A DNA stretch of 64,000 nt from NCBI GenBank assembly GCA_963457665.1, contig OY735209.1:62233475-62297474 (forward strand), given 5' to 3'. The notes beneath the pieces are model-generated. The model made no database searches. It was not told where the DNA came from and saw nothing but the letters and a program-made list of their open reading frames with translations. Positions 47,711-61,270 of the stretch are shown piece after piece; position 1 is the stretch's first letter; each line of letters starts with the position of its first letter. Both the position numbers and the translations under genes were made by a program. The DNA comes from Thysanoteuthis rhombus (Eukaryota; Mollusca; Cephalopoda; Oegopsida; Thysanoteuthidae).

Positions 47711-50700
47711 TCCATCGTATTTAGCTGATTCCAAAAAGTTCTACAGACCCAAACAGCTTGAATACTCCGTACAATATTCATTAATTATATAACTGATTTT
47801 ATACATATATTTGTGATTTAATCTATATAAGGAATTCAATTGTTTTTGCCAACATTTAGATTGCAGTCATAACGAGTTTCAATTAGAAAACAATAAATCG
47901 TTACTAGTAGAATTGAATTAACACAATATTGCAATACTAATAAAATCAAACAAAAATCGTCTACATTATTTTCAAGAAAATGAATTATACACTTTAGTTC
48001 AAATAAATTGACATTCCTTTCCAAGATCATGTGTGTCATATCATTTCAAGTATTCTCAACGAAAAGTGAAAAATTACAATTCCTTGCTGTTGATGACAAT
48101 ACTTGAGAGGTTTGACAAATATCCGCAGTATGTGCATATCTGAGTATTGTGGTAATATTTATTTTAAAATATGTAACAGGCAATCAAACCAATTCAAAAC
48201 TGGTTTGTGCATTTTTATAATTTATTTTTTATATTTTGATGAACATGAAAAAAAGACATTCATATGATGAAAGCAAAGGATTATCGTGAAGGGGAGATAA
48301 TTCGGTGTCTGGGCCAGAAATGAGAAAGTAACTACAACATAAACTACACCGTTTGTACGTTGAAATTCCCAGTTGCCGAGAGGATCATCAACATCTCTGA
48401 GCAGGTTAGTCAACAAATTGATTTGGGTATCTTCTCCCTTTAAAAAAAAAATAACTGTAGAATTTTCATATCAACAGGATGCTCATGTCCCCATTTATTT
48501 TCATTCAGACAAGTAAACAGCTGTCTTTTCAAAAAAAAAATTTTTTTTTCTGTCGTCTATTTCGAGAATGACAATGTCAAGGTCATTTTTTTTACTATCA
48601 CTTGATCGAAACAGGTTTTCAAATTCTTTTTTTCCCCCAATATATATGATTCAGACTTTTTAGTGATGTCTTATTTAAAAAATTAATGCTGTACACGCTT
48701 TTGGTTTCGTTAATGTGATATTTGGAGGAAAAAAATTCACGAAGTTTTAATTATGTTTAATAATTTCTTCATCTTGAAGTTTTTGTTGTCATAAATATTT
48801 ACATTTTTTGGCATTCGTTGCTTAGATGCCCACTGTTGTCCAGTCCTTATATCCATAAAAAAATTATATCATAAAGTGTACTAACTGAAGATACATCGAA
48901 CAGATGTAATGGGGGTCGGCATTTAAGGTGTGAGTATTTTTAGAAATGTTTGTTCGTGTGGTAAGACCGAGTTTCTTTTGACAGGGGGCTTCTTCTCTGA
49001 AAAGGAGTTACTGTATCATACATTGCATGAAAGAGATCTTGATTTCTTGAATCTGTCTCTACCAGGATGGTTGTTGGTGGTGTATATTTGGTATTTGTGA
49101 TTGTGACCTTTAGGATTTCCTTTTTTTTCATCTTTTAATTCCATATTTAGTTCGGATTATGGTCTTCATCTTAGTTGACATTTAAGACAACGTTTTTGGC
49201 AGATGTGGCCTTTCTCACTCTCAGGTGAAATGTATACTAAGTCAATTTTAATGACCAGATACAACCTCACCTGAGGAAAATCGAAGAAAGTATTCACCAG
49301 AAACGATATATTACTAGCAACCAAGATGAAGATAGAAAAGACAATTGCCTTTATATAAAAAGTTTGCATCTTTAGATTTTTCAACGTTATGTGTGTGTGT
49401 ATGTGTGTGTGCGCACGTAAACTAGTTTTATTATTGATCTTCATTTTTTTTCTATCTGATGAAGCATCGTCATATTTGTCAAACATTATTTTCCATAATA
49501 GTATTTCCTTCATCTTAATTTTAGTTACTTTTCATTCAAAAATTGATGATGGTCGTTTGGTCGACAGTGCCCCATCTAATGAAAAAATCAAGATATTTGT
49601 TCAACAATACTTTTGATTTGCCATTCTCATCTCTCAAAATAAAACATTATAAAATCATTAAGTGACCAGTATTAAGTGTATAGTAAGGAATAAATAGACT
49701 CAAATGGAATAAAGTGTGCTGAGATTATGGATAATTACAAAAGCGAACTGTAAATAGATACATTAATTAGTTACGGGTGAAGACACAAAGAAAATAAAAC
49801 CTTTGAGCGCTCGATCCTCAGTCCGTTCGGCGCCTAGTGTTACCAACTAAACATAATATTTCTGTGCTACTTACACTGCTAAAAGCGCTACTTCTATTGT
49901 TAATACTGCCAAATGCCCCAAATATGCTAAAAATGGTCAAAAACGTCTCAAAATGGCTAAAATGTTCATGCACACCATCGGTAATTTAACGCTTTTTCGC
50001 ACAGCCAGAACAAAAAGGGTGCTAATTTTTCCTGCTTTTGGGGAACTAGCCAAAAGAATCTTTCACGAAAGAGTCAATTACCTCAGATATATTTAACAGT
50101 AACTGAAAGCTGTAACAACCGTTGACGTATTTTTAAATGTCTTCTCTGTCAACATTGCTGATGTGTATGGGCCACGTTGTCAGTACGTCTGAGAGGGTCA
50201 GTCTACCCTAGCACTCCTTTTCAGTCTGCTATCAGAAGCGTAGCTAAGGAGGTGGGCTAAAATGCCCCAAGTGTTCCCAATGGAAGGAGCCCCAAAGAGC
50301 TTTATAAATAGTTATTATCTACTGTATTTCTAATGGCTACTCTCATTAAATGTTGGGGGTCCCTCTGGGAAAATAAGCCCTCCCTCAATTCTCCCTATCT
50401 CTGCCTCTGTCTGCTCTGTCCTCTTTTCAAGATGGAGCACATAGTTCAAAGCTATGACAGCTCGAGGTCTTTCATAATAAAAGTCAACTTACATGAGGAG
50501 TAGAGCTATAAAAGCCTTCATGTGTCTAAAGCAGTGGTTTGGAAAATTTGAAAAGTCAAGGACTCCTTCTATAAAGGCAGACTTCCAGTATTCAGTTTTT
50601 AGACAGTAATTAACAATTAACAAATGAACTAAAATAATTAGCAACGTTTGACTTCTAAAAAATCATTTTCATCTTAAAGTTTTACCCATCCTCAACCAAA

Positions 50701-51258
50701 AAAACTAAATGAAAACAACACACCCACTTCCACCCTGCCCTACATACACCAACACCTATCCATTAATTGATAGCCACCACCTGTTCATCTCAAAATAAAA
50801 ATAACAAATCCATCTTTCCCTGAGAAATGACCATTCTAGCCCATCACTGTTCCTCTTATCTAAGACTGGCCAAACACCCACAGAGACAGGAAACATACAT
50901 CCCCCCTTGACCCCACCTCTCATAGACCCATCTCATCTCGAACCATATGTCACACTCAATTATACAGGTACAAACACCTCCCTTCTCACTCCCACCAACA
51001 ACAAAACATGGATATTTTCATGTACTCCTCTTCAGCATCAAAATGTAAACAGCATATTTTTCTCTGCGAAACTGCTGTGAATATTTTCCTGTGGAAAAGA
51101 TTGCTTGATCCCCGTCAAAATGCAATAAACTGCACTCTCGGAATAATGATAAAAAAATTTTTAAATGTAACATGTATCTCTTGAGTTTCTCATTTCACCT
51201 TCAAATTGTCATTTTCATCTACATTCTGTTGGATCACTTCACATCCCCTACACAATCG
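47711..51258. other. Intergenic region upstream of IMPA1
   Basis: A minus-strand open stretch near 48300-48440 (LLRDVDDPLGNWEFQRTNG) follows a good pyrimidine tract ending AAG but has no recognised homology. A hAT-end-like CAGTGGTTTGGAAAATTTG starts at about 50532. A C-rich tract lies at 50700-51000. A non-coding first exon of IMPA1 could be anywhere here; none was identified. Confidence 0.35.
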
Positions 51259-51260
51259 CG

Positions 51261-51305
<45 letters not shown>
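51259..51305. repeat. Compound CA/TA microsatellite
   Basis: About eleven CA units are followed directly by about twelve TA units, roughly 460 bp before the first IMPA1 exon. Confidence 0.95.
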
Positions 51306-51307
<2 letters not shown>

Positions 51308-51788
51308 CATTTATTCTAGGATTAAGATTCACAGAGTTTTATAATCTTCTACTTGAGGCATAAATCCAATTTTTTTTCTTTCTTGTCTGAAAAAATATTC
51401 TTTATTTTCACGTCTTTTCTCTTTTTGGGTGGCTACCCTTACTCTTTGTCAGTTTTTGCTTTCTGTTCTCAGGGCTGGTGCATACGTGTCATATGCCTTT
51501 CTCGAGACTTGAAATTTGAGCAATGATTTCATGCACCCTTAATGAAACTGAAATTTCCAGCCTTTAGTTCTATTCCAAACAATGATTCTTTCAGTTTAGA
51601 GTGTGCCACTAGGACCATATCCGTCTTAGGTGACTGCCTAGGTTTGCCTTAGGGATAGGTCAGGTCTATCTGTCCTCTTTTATTTTCTTCATTCCAAGTT
51701 TGCATGTTTTGGTTTTTTCATGAATATCTTTATATGTTATTTTATTATTTTATGCCTTTGTTTCTCAGATCAAAAACAATCTAAGAAA

Positions 51789-54700
51789 ATGCCTGTCGAA
51801 GTCAGTGACCAAGAATTATCTGAATGGTATGAAATGGCCATTCAACTGGCTAAGGAATGTGGTCATGTAAGTACTATGTTTGCAGAAAAAATATTCATAA
51901 GAAAACTTTCTTTTGCTTTCTAAGCTTATAAAAGTTTGTTCTTCACGATATAAAAATTTATTGAGGAAAATATCCAGCTATTTTTATAAAAATAGCCTAC
52001 CTAGGTTCTCTTCAAAGTATCTCCCTTGCGATCCCTCACACTTATCCCAGCATCCCTTTCACCTCTCAAAGTCTCTGTCCTCTTTTGCTGTTGCCATTGG
52101 CTGACTTGTGTTCTCCTTAATCTTGTCCATGGTCTGAAATCTCTTGGAGAAAAGATAGAAGTTGAAGTGAGCCATATCTTGACTGCGAGTTGGTGTTGTG
52201 TTGTTTTGTCAAAAGCCCCTGCATGAGAGGTGGAGAATGACTCACTTAGTTATTGTAACAGACATATAGTATGCAAGCTCATTCAATTGTGTCTCCTTGC
52301 TAACTGAGTTACACCAAAAGAAAATGCCTGTTCACATATGCTCAGTATGGTCTCTTCTCATTGGTTGCCTGGTATCATCGAGGCTGCGCAACTGGTTCTT
52401 GGGATATTCAGAATGGACCTTTTATCTTTTCAAATACTTTCGATGTTTTGTGTTTATGCTAACCTTTTTGAATTTTGTGTATTCTGAAATATTTTTTCAA
52501 CTTTTTCTCCATCCTATGCACCCTTTTTGCTATATTTCAGAATTCTATTCCCCCATTCCAAAATTATCTGAATGAAGAGGTGCAAACCAGAATTATTGTT
52601 TGTAGAAAAAACAATATTCCATACTTTGAATCTATCAATCTGTGGTATCCCCCCCCACTTGTTGAGAACCTCTTTTATACAGTATTTAGAGTGAGAAATT
52701 TCTCCATATTGATTTCTATTATCATTTTCCGATAAATTTAAAACTAATAAATTTTCTTTCTAGATGATCAAGGATTGTTTTTACAAAGACAAAAAGGTTA
52801 CTCAGAAAGATTCCTTTGCTGATTTGGTTACGGAAACAGATCAAGCGGTTGAAAAGTTCTTTACAAAAGAAATTCAGAAAAAATATCCTGGCCATAAGTA
52901 AGTTGTTTGTAAAAATTTAAACTAAAGTGTGAAAAGTAGTTTGTTGGTGCCTTTAAATATAATCAAGCTAATATTAATCACTAATATATTCTATAACATT
53001 TAGATCAGGGTTCTTCTGCTGAATAAATAGGTGAGAAAAGTATTTGAAAAATATTAGTGACGATAGATTATAAAGATTTGAAGTATGAATACAGTTGTCA
53101 CGGACTCGAAATTTTCAGATTTCATAATTCATATTTTGGGGTTGTTTTTTTTTTTTCCTTACAATAAAGGGAAGCTACTCTCTCAGAATTTTGAGAAATT
53201 GGTTTGGAATATTTTCTTTACGGTAGACCCGTTATATTGCGGAAGTCGGAGTACATGGTTTTTACAGTATTATGAGTGAGTTCACATTTTAACAAATTTT
53301 CCATTTTTACAAACCTTGGTCAGCAAGGGAAAATAGGTGAAAAGTTAGTATCATTTTCTGTAAATATGTAACAATATACACTGGCAGAATTGAGGTGGAA
53401 TGATTCAGACCCTGCCTCACTAGGAAAATTTTTTCTTTCCAAAATTGGGAATGGAAACTCATGTAAATAAATTTTATCCCTTATTAGATAAGTTCTGGAA
53501 AATTTAATTACAATTTAATAAGTAGTTGATTTTCTTGTGACTTTTCTTCAGATTTTAGGTGTTCTAGTGTGTAAAAAATTGGAAATTCTTCCAATGCAAA
53601 TTTCTACTGCAAATGTTTTGTTCACTTATGTTGTAACATTTACTCTGTCTGTTTTCAAAAATATATCCAATTCTATAAAGTGTACACAGATAATTTTAAT
53701 CTCATATTTTTCACCAATCTTTTTTCTTACTAATCACACAAAGATTCTGAAAGTAAAATTGAGTTTTGCATAATTTTGACTTTTTCCCTCATAGGATGTC
53801 AATTTTCTAGTGAGTGTGTCAGCAAAGTCTACACTCACTACTCATTGCCTTAATTTCTTATTCAATTTTACCTTTGATTCTCCCAATCCACTAAATAACT
53901 AAATGATTATCATACCATTTAGTTACATTAGTTTGTTAATTGTGTCTGATTATTTGTAAGTTTCATAAATGTAAGGCTAAGTGGGTGAATTGGACGGGGG
54001 GGGGGTATAAAAAATTATGACTGGTTGGAAAACAACAACAGAGAGTAAGAAAAGGAGAGAGATGGGTGGTAGGTAAAACACAATTCATACATATACAATA
54101 CGATGAGTGTATTCCACATATCTGCACCTTTTGAAACAAACAATAGTTTAGTTGCATTTGAACTTCAAGACCCTGAAGTTGTCCTTTTTTTTTAGCTTTA
54201 TTAAGTTAATGTCCTAGATTGTTTATTTTATCAGTGGGTTACTAAGTTATGGCATAAAATTGAACTGGATTTTGATTGAATAAGTCTGAAGAACCGTGAT
54301 TCTAGATCAATTTTGCTCATTTATGAATTAGCATCATTTTTGCAACATAAAAAACAGCCTTTAAAAATACACTATTTTCCAATAAACCTGACTTTTGCAT
54401 GACATTTTTTCCTATTAGATGTTTAGACGATTGAACTCATTGGATCACTTCAACACCCACCCACTAGACTGGTTTAGGATGGATAATGTTTAATTGTTAA
54501 AATTAAGGGGGGGATAAGCCATGACTTACTTACGCACACATACACATGAATATTATCTTCTTTAACTTTGTCAATAAAAAAAAGCATTTCTCCCACTAGA
54601 CTAATCTCCAGGTATACAATCCATAATGAAAGGGAGGCATCTCTTTTCCACAGAAATAGGTGGCAAACAGAAAAGAAGAAATGGTGGCTAATATACTGAC

Positions 54701-57700
54701 TGGTTTGGATCATTCCCTGCAATTCAAGTTACACAGACAATACCATTCTCAGCATTCATGTAACAGGTGATTTTATATTATACATGAGGATTCTCTCCAA
54801 TCCCCTCCCTTCTGCTGACAAACAAATTCACACTGCACTGATTTACACGCTATGTATAAATGTTCACATTAATAAAGGTTTTATCCTTTACAAAAGACTT
54901 TTTATGTGGCATTGATAAAACCCTGCCTCTGCAATGTCAGTTACTTCCTATCTTCAGTCAAAACATAACTGAAATAGGAATTGATTTTAGCAATTTTTGA
55001 GAAAACGCTATTCTCGAACAGCCATTTTGAATGGCTATAAGTGGCTAGACTTTTTAAAATATGGCTGAAATTCAGTATTTCATATTTAGCTAACATCATA
55101 TGCTATAAAAACTTCAAAGGCTTGAAAAAGTATAAATATACAACGTTTTAGTAAAATATTAGCATTCACTAAAAGCATTATTCTCAATCTGAACTTTAAA
55201 TAATTGTATTCTTTATTTAAAGATGCTGTTTTTTATATTTATATAGAAATATTAATTTTATTCATATATATATATATATAGTATAATTATGCAACGTAGT
55301 GATCAGTTATCTACAAAAAAAGTGGAAATAGAATCTTTGTTCAAAATACCATTTTTCAAATCATGTTGTTAATTTTTCCTTTTTGTAAATCTAGCCAGTC
55401 GTAGCCGATTCAAAATGGCTGTTTAAGAAACCCATTTTTCCATGGACTGCCTTAATTTCAAACACAATTTCTATGTACAAGAAACAATTATCAATCCTCA
55501 TGAAAACTCCTAATAGAAAAACCATCCACTTCAATATGAAACCAACATTCCTATGCCTTTTTGAAGCAAGGTTTTTCATTAGATATTTTATGTTTTATAT
55601 TGGAATCTTATATCTCTCTATTTTGTTACAGTTGACAAAGAAAGTCAACTCAAGGTTTGGGCTGGAGTAAGACAAAAGTAAGCTCTAATATGTCGTTTTT
55701 ACTGGGTTACGGTAACAAACACAAGCGTACAGAAATTGGATAATTATAATGTAGAAATCTATACAAAAGGATTTTCTTCTTTTCCCTGTTTTTGTAGGTT
55801 GGTCAGTTTTGTATTTGACAAGATGATATATCTCTTTCATACTTATCTCTACTTATGAATGCTGTTATACGGTTTGGTTTTTATTTTGGATTTATGGAAT
55901 TTAAAGAGCTCAATAATCTAAAAATTAATAATAACATTGATTCTGTTCTTTCCTTCTTCTGTCAACATCAACCAAAACTGTCAACATAGGTTTCTTCAGG
56001 TTTCAAATTTATCTGGTTGGCTAGCTGGCTAAGTACATGTATATATATATATATATATATGTATCATACATACTGACCACAACAATTGGGCTTGTGGAGT
56101 AGAAATTCTTACATTTACTTCTTATTTTGTCTAGAATTTTTTTAAAGATATGATCTTCAGTAATTATTCATTTACTACTTTGAACTGTATTGACTGGCAA
56201 GCATACACCTCTTGTAAAGAAGGGTATTCTCCGCTATATTTTCAGTAAAAAGTGACTAATATTTATCCAAAATCCAGTCAAATGATGATTAAATTAACTA
56301 ATTTTCTTCGAAATTCATACTTAAATTCTTCTTAATATCCTTAGATTCTATTATAAATTGCACAGGTAAAGAGTTCAACATTTTAGAAATGTGGTTTCCT
56401 AATTCAGTGCTTTAGATTCACATCATATCAACAATGCATATAATGTTACCAAATTATAATTTTTAGCAGACACATACTCAGATGTCATCAAAAGTCAAAC
56501 TGAAATAATACAAGTGCTTCTCTCATTCAAACACATGCTCAAAGAGGTGATGAGCACTAGCAGTATAGAATATTCAAGTGTCAAGAAACTGACCATCAAA
56601 TTCAAGATCATCATTGACATATTCACTTCATCCCAACCTGTCCACATTGTAATACATTTTTATGACCCTACCAATAACTAGCGTAATCTCAGAATAATCC
56701 TTTTGCTGGCTTAAGCACATGAAGGTGTACCTTCGTTCTATTATGAGAAAGGATAGATTGTCAAGGTTAGTTCAAATTTACAATTAATGATACATAAAAA
56801 AACAGGCTAATAAGTTATTGCATTCTGGTCCTCCATATATTTTGAATGAATATCTGTATCTAATTGAAAATATTAAGTAATTTTATTAGGAATCTCCCGG
56901 ACATTAGATTTTGTAAAACTCCACATTTCTCAATTATTAAAACTCAGTTCTATTTAATAATGTTTCAAAAGTAATCATGAAGTATAAAAAGTTTTGAAAT
57001 ATTCAAATTGAGTTTTTTGAAAAAAGATCCTTTTAAATTTAATTTTTGAGCAGATATTCAATTTTTTTGCACCACTGCAAAGTCTACAGTATTTTTTTAA
57101 AAATTCAGAATAAAAGTTACAGGTAGGAAAATCACAGAACAAAAGTCAAAATGTAACATTACAACAATTTAACAGTTCAATTTGTTCAAATTGATAACAA
57201 TATAATTCATCTTAGGGATGGGGTATCTAAATTATCTTTCCCTTCCTGGATGCTGAGAACCCTTGCTACACCACTGATGCGAACACACAAAATCCAGCCC
57301 CCTTCTCTCTCTCTCTGTTTGCTTAGCATGACAGAAAGCAACAAACAAACTAACAGAAAAGTGACATTGCCTTTTATATGAGATTTCTTTATAAGTGATC
57401 TGAATTTGGTTTAATTCAATAAACTTCTTGGTTTTCATTACGAGAAATACTCTGTAATATACTCTTAATTTTTAGTTTCAGTTTATTACATATTAGAATT
57501 TAATATTTCTTTTGTTGTAAATTCTTACTTTCCAAATATCTTACCCTCATCTGAACCTATTAATTTTTACTATCGTTTAATTGATGTGCAAATTTTGGAT
57601 AGGGTTATTGGAGAAGAAACTGTTGCTGAGGGCTGCAAAATCAATTTTACCGATGATCCAACATGGATTATTGATCCCATCGACGGAACATCTAATTTTA

Positions 57701-59813
57701 TTCATAGGTAAGTGTTTCTTTTAATTTTTTTATCTTTAATCTCTAAATTAAATTCATATCATTAAAAAAATGGAAAAAAAGTAAGATTTGAAATAATTCA
57801 ATTTACAGCTGTTGGAAAAAATCAAAATTTTCCCCAAATGCTAGCATGAAAAAAAAATCCTTTTTTCACTGAGTCCAAGATCAATAATAAAGAAAAGGTA
57901 AAGACATTGTCTATTGTTTTGGGAAGAGTCATTAACATTCTGGAAATTTTTTTGACAATCTTTGTTAGTATTATTCACTCAGCATTTTGTGTCTTCTTTG
58001 GGTTTACTATCCAACGTTATAAGCGTTGCTACCACTTGAGGAAAATTCTCTTTACCATCCTCAAAGTCAGATAGTGCACATGATGAAAACCATAGAATGG
58101 ATTGACCAAAATGATGTGGGTATTGATATACTGATAACTTTTTTCTATTATGCTAGCCTCAAATAATTTATCATGCATGTCTATATTGAATGGTTGAATG
58201 GAGACTACTACTCACACTGCTACTGTGATGTCACCTCCTACCACTTTTTTCAACTGAAAACTAGGATGTATAAATGGTCAGCAGTTGAGTGATGTCAGTA
58301 GGGCTTAATTTGGTGAGTCAAGTTGAAGAAATTGTGAATGACACAATGAAAGACAGGTGTTATGGTTGAAGTATCTGAACTGTTCCTACATCAATTGGAT
58401 ACAAATACATTCACAGGAAACAAGCGGTGTTCAGTCCACACTGAGAACAGTTCAGTACAATCTTTGTCACATATATTACAGTCTGTTAAAATCATATTAT
58501 GCTAAGTAGTGTCATGTCTTATTGTAACCACATTCATTATCGAATCACTGTAGCCCTATGAATAGCCTGCCTATTTGACCAACCAACCAACCAACCAACC
58601 AACCAACCAACCAACCAAGTGGGCTCCAAATTTTTCTTTCTTTGCTCATCTGTGTGTCTCTCCCTGGCCACTCTTGGTCATAGCTTTGCATGAGTACAAC
58701 CACAAAAACTCATTTGTTTTTTCAAAAAAATGCTTTTTTTTTTTTTTTTTTTTTTTTTTTCGGACCAACATTTTTTTAAAAGATAATTTTAGATAGAGGA
58801 TCTATTTTTTAGATCCGGTACGTGCATTGGCTTGATTGATTCACTTATGTGAGGATCAGATGTTAGAAAAAATGGCCATTATGAAATAGTTTAATGAATT
58901 CATCTTTGATAATCTATGATTTGCGAATATCATCTTCAGTCTGCTCAAGTAGAAAAAACTTATAACTATCTTTAACTTTAATTAATAAAAAGGATGAACT
59001 TTTTTTTTTTACTATAAAACCCTAAAAATATCTTCGTTCTAGTTTGTTAAGATTTGCTTCAAACATTTTTTTTTTTTTCCAGAATTCCATATACATGTGT
59101 TTCTATTGGATTGACTATCAACAAAGAAGTAAGTTATTTGCATTTTCATTAGAATAACTCAATTGTTGTGGGAAAAAAAGTTTCATGTTAACATAAGTGA
59201 AGGTAACAATATTGATATTTTAGATTTCACAAACATATCTATTATGATGAGCATAGAGAGAGATTAATATTTACCCTAATCAATCTTTCATGTTTGTCAG
59301 ATTTGCCAAGAAAAGGAACCATGAGAAAAAACCCTTGAATAGCTTTCAGTACAAGCAAAAATAACAATGTTTGAAAATGAAGTAAATAATGCAATCTTTT
59401 TATGTTGGAACATGAAGTTGAGGTTAGATAAAACAATTGTACTGCACCATTATTGATTTATATACACACACGTGTATATATACACACATATATATATATA
59501 TATATGTATACACAGTATATGTGGTACAAATCAGGCTAGCAGTATAACATAATATAATGATATATCAATAATATAAAGCCACTTCTGAAATGTAATGGAT
59601 TTATTTCATAGAGTGCTCGATACATACAACTTTTTACTCATGAAGTTAAGTTGTTTTAGAGTAGAGCTGGAAATAAATATTAGAATGTGGATTTGCTACA
59701 CAAACTAGCTCATGTTTCTGCCCTCTTAGGGCCTCATCAGGCAAATTTGATAAGGCTCGTAGAGGGTAGAAACATGAGCTAGTTTGTGTAGCAAATCTAC
59801 ATTCTACTATTTT

Positions 59814-59880
<67 letters not shown>

Positions 59881-61222
59881 TGATATTTATCTGTGTATAA
59901 ATCAACAGCGGAGTTATGGCTTCTGATTTGGATCTCTGGTTTTTGAGGCGGCACTGCCCCCTGAAGAGGTGGTGGTGAACCTTCACCAGCATGCTCCTTA
60001 TAGAAATGGTTTGGCGAAAAACTCTTGAGTTTTATTCCCTTTTTATACATAAATTTTACAAAATGACATCATTAGTACTTATTTAGCAACAGGTCATGTG
60101 ATCCCTGAAATGACATTCTGACCCATCATGTAACCCAAATTGCATAATTCAAGAATTGTTTACTTTATTATTTCAATTTCAAAATTCCTTTTAAATCTTT
60201 GTTTATAATTAGAGCCCACTATTCCTGACCTGAAGGATAACGTAAACTAAACAATATTATTTGTTTACCCTGACAGATTTTTATTTTTCATTCCCATTTT
60301 TAAAGCAATATAATTTTCCATTAGATATGTATAATATTCATTTATTACTTGATTAGAACATATTTTTTTTTTTGTTCTATCTATTCTTCTATGCTCCAGT
60401 TTATTTGCCCCCCTCATGGGGGTCAATACAGTAAAAAAGCTGTTAACAGTGTGAATGAATGCTTGTCTTATCAATTCCATTGTGTCAAATAGTAGAAAGA
60501 TATTTTTAATCACAAAATCATTATCTGTATGTGGAAGAGTCCATTGTTACATTGAAAAACAAACAGAAAAAGTCAAGGTTCAATATATAGATTTTAGAGC
60601 AGTGCACAGTCATAATTGTATAAATAAGCTGTGAAAATTGGTCTGTTCTAGTCAAACTTAGTTTTGAGGCAAAAGAATTTCCAACTTTCTTATCTGCTTT
60701 AATTTTGTTGATAATTTTCTTTCATCTCTCTCTACAGGAAATCATTGGTATTGTTTATAACCCAATTACCAATGACTTTTTTCAAGCAAGAAAAGGATTT
60801 GGTGCGTTTTGTAACGGGGAAAAAATGTCCGTAACTGGACTTGAAGGTGATTGTTTCAGTATCTTTAATCATATTTGTAAATTCATGCATTCAAGTAATT
60901 ATCTTACCGTATAATGAGTGTCTATGCAAACTTTTCTGTTCATTTATTTCTTTATATTTCTGTTTATTTGTTTGTTCTCAAATGGGATGATCTCATTGGT
61001 TGATCTATCTTCCTTTTATGACATAACAATAAGAATTATGTCATAGGAGTGTTTAAGATTTTATGTCTGATCTCACAACAGCTCAAGATCAGTTGAGATT
61101 TTGAAAAAAGATGAAATTAAGATACTTTAATTATTAAAAACAAATTACCAAATAAAATAGTTTTAGGCTCCTCATTGCCGGTGCTGATCAATACATAAAT
61201 AATCATGGATAGGTATATGCTA

Positions 61223-61270
<48 letters not shown>

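Noticed and set aside
59683-59806. A functional hammerhead ribozyme
   Set aside because: The core words are present, but they are paired within the palindrome and no properly placed NUH site with a stem I is visible; kept only as a family-level hypothesis.
60847-60914. Read-through of the IMPA1 exon past 60846 (open frame to 60914)
   Set aside because: The conserved protein continues in frame at 62847 (DIEKAMF...) only if the weak donor gtgatt is used; the read-through codons resemble no IMPA1 sequence.
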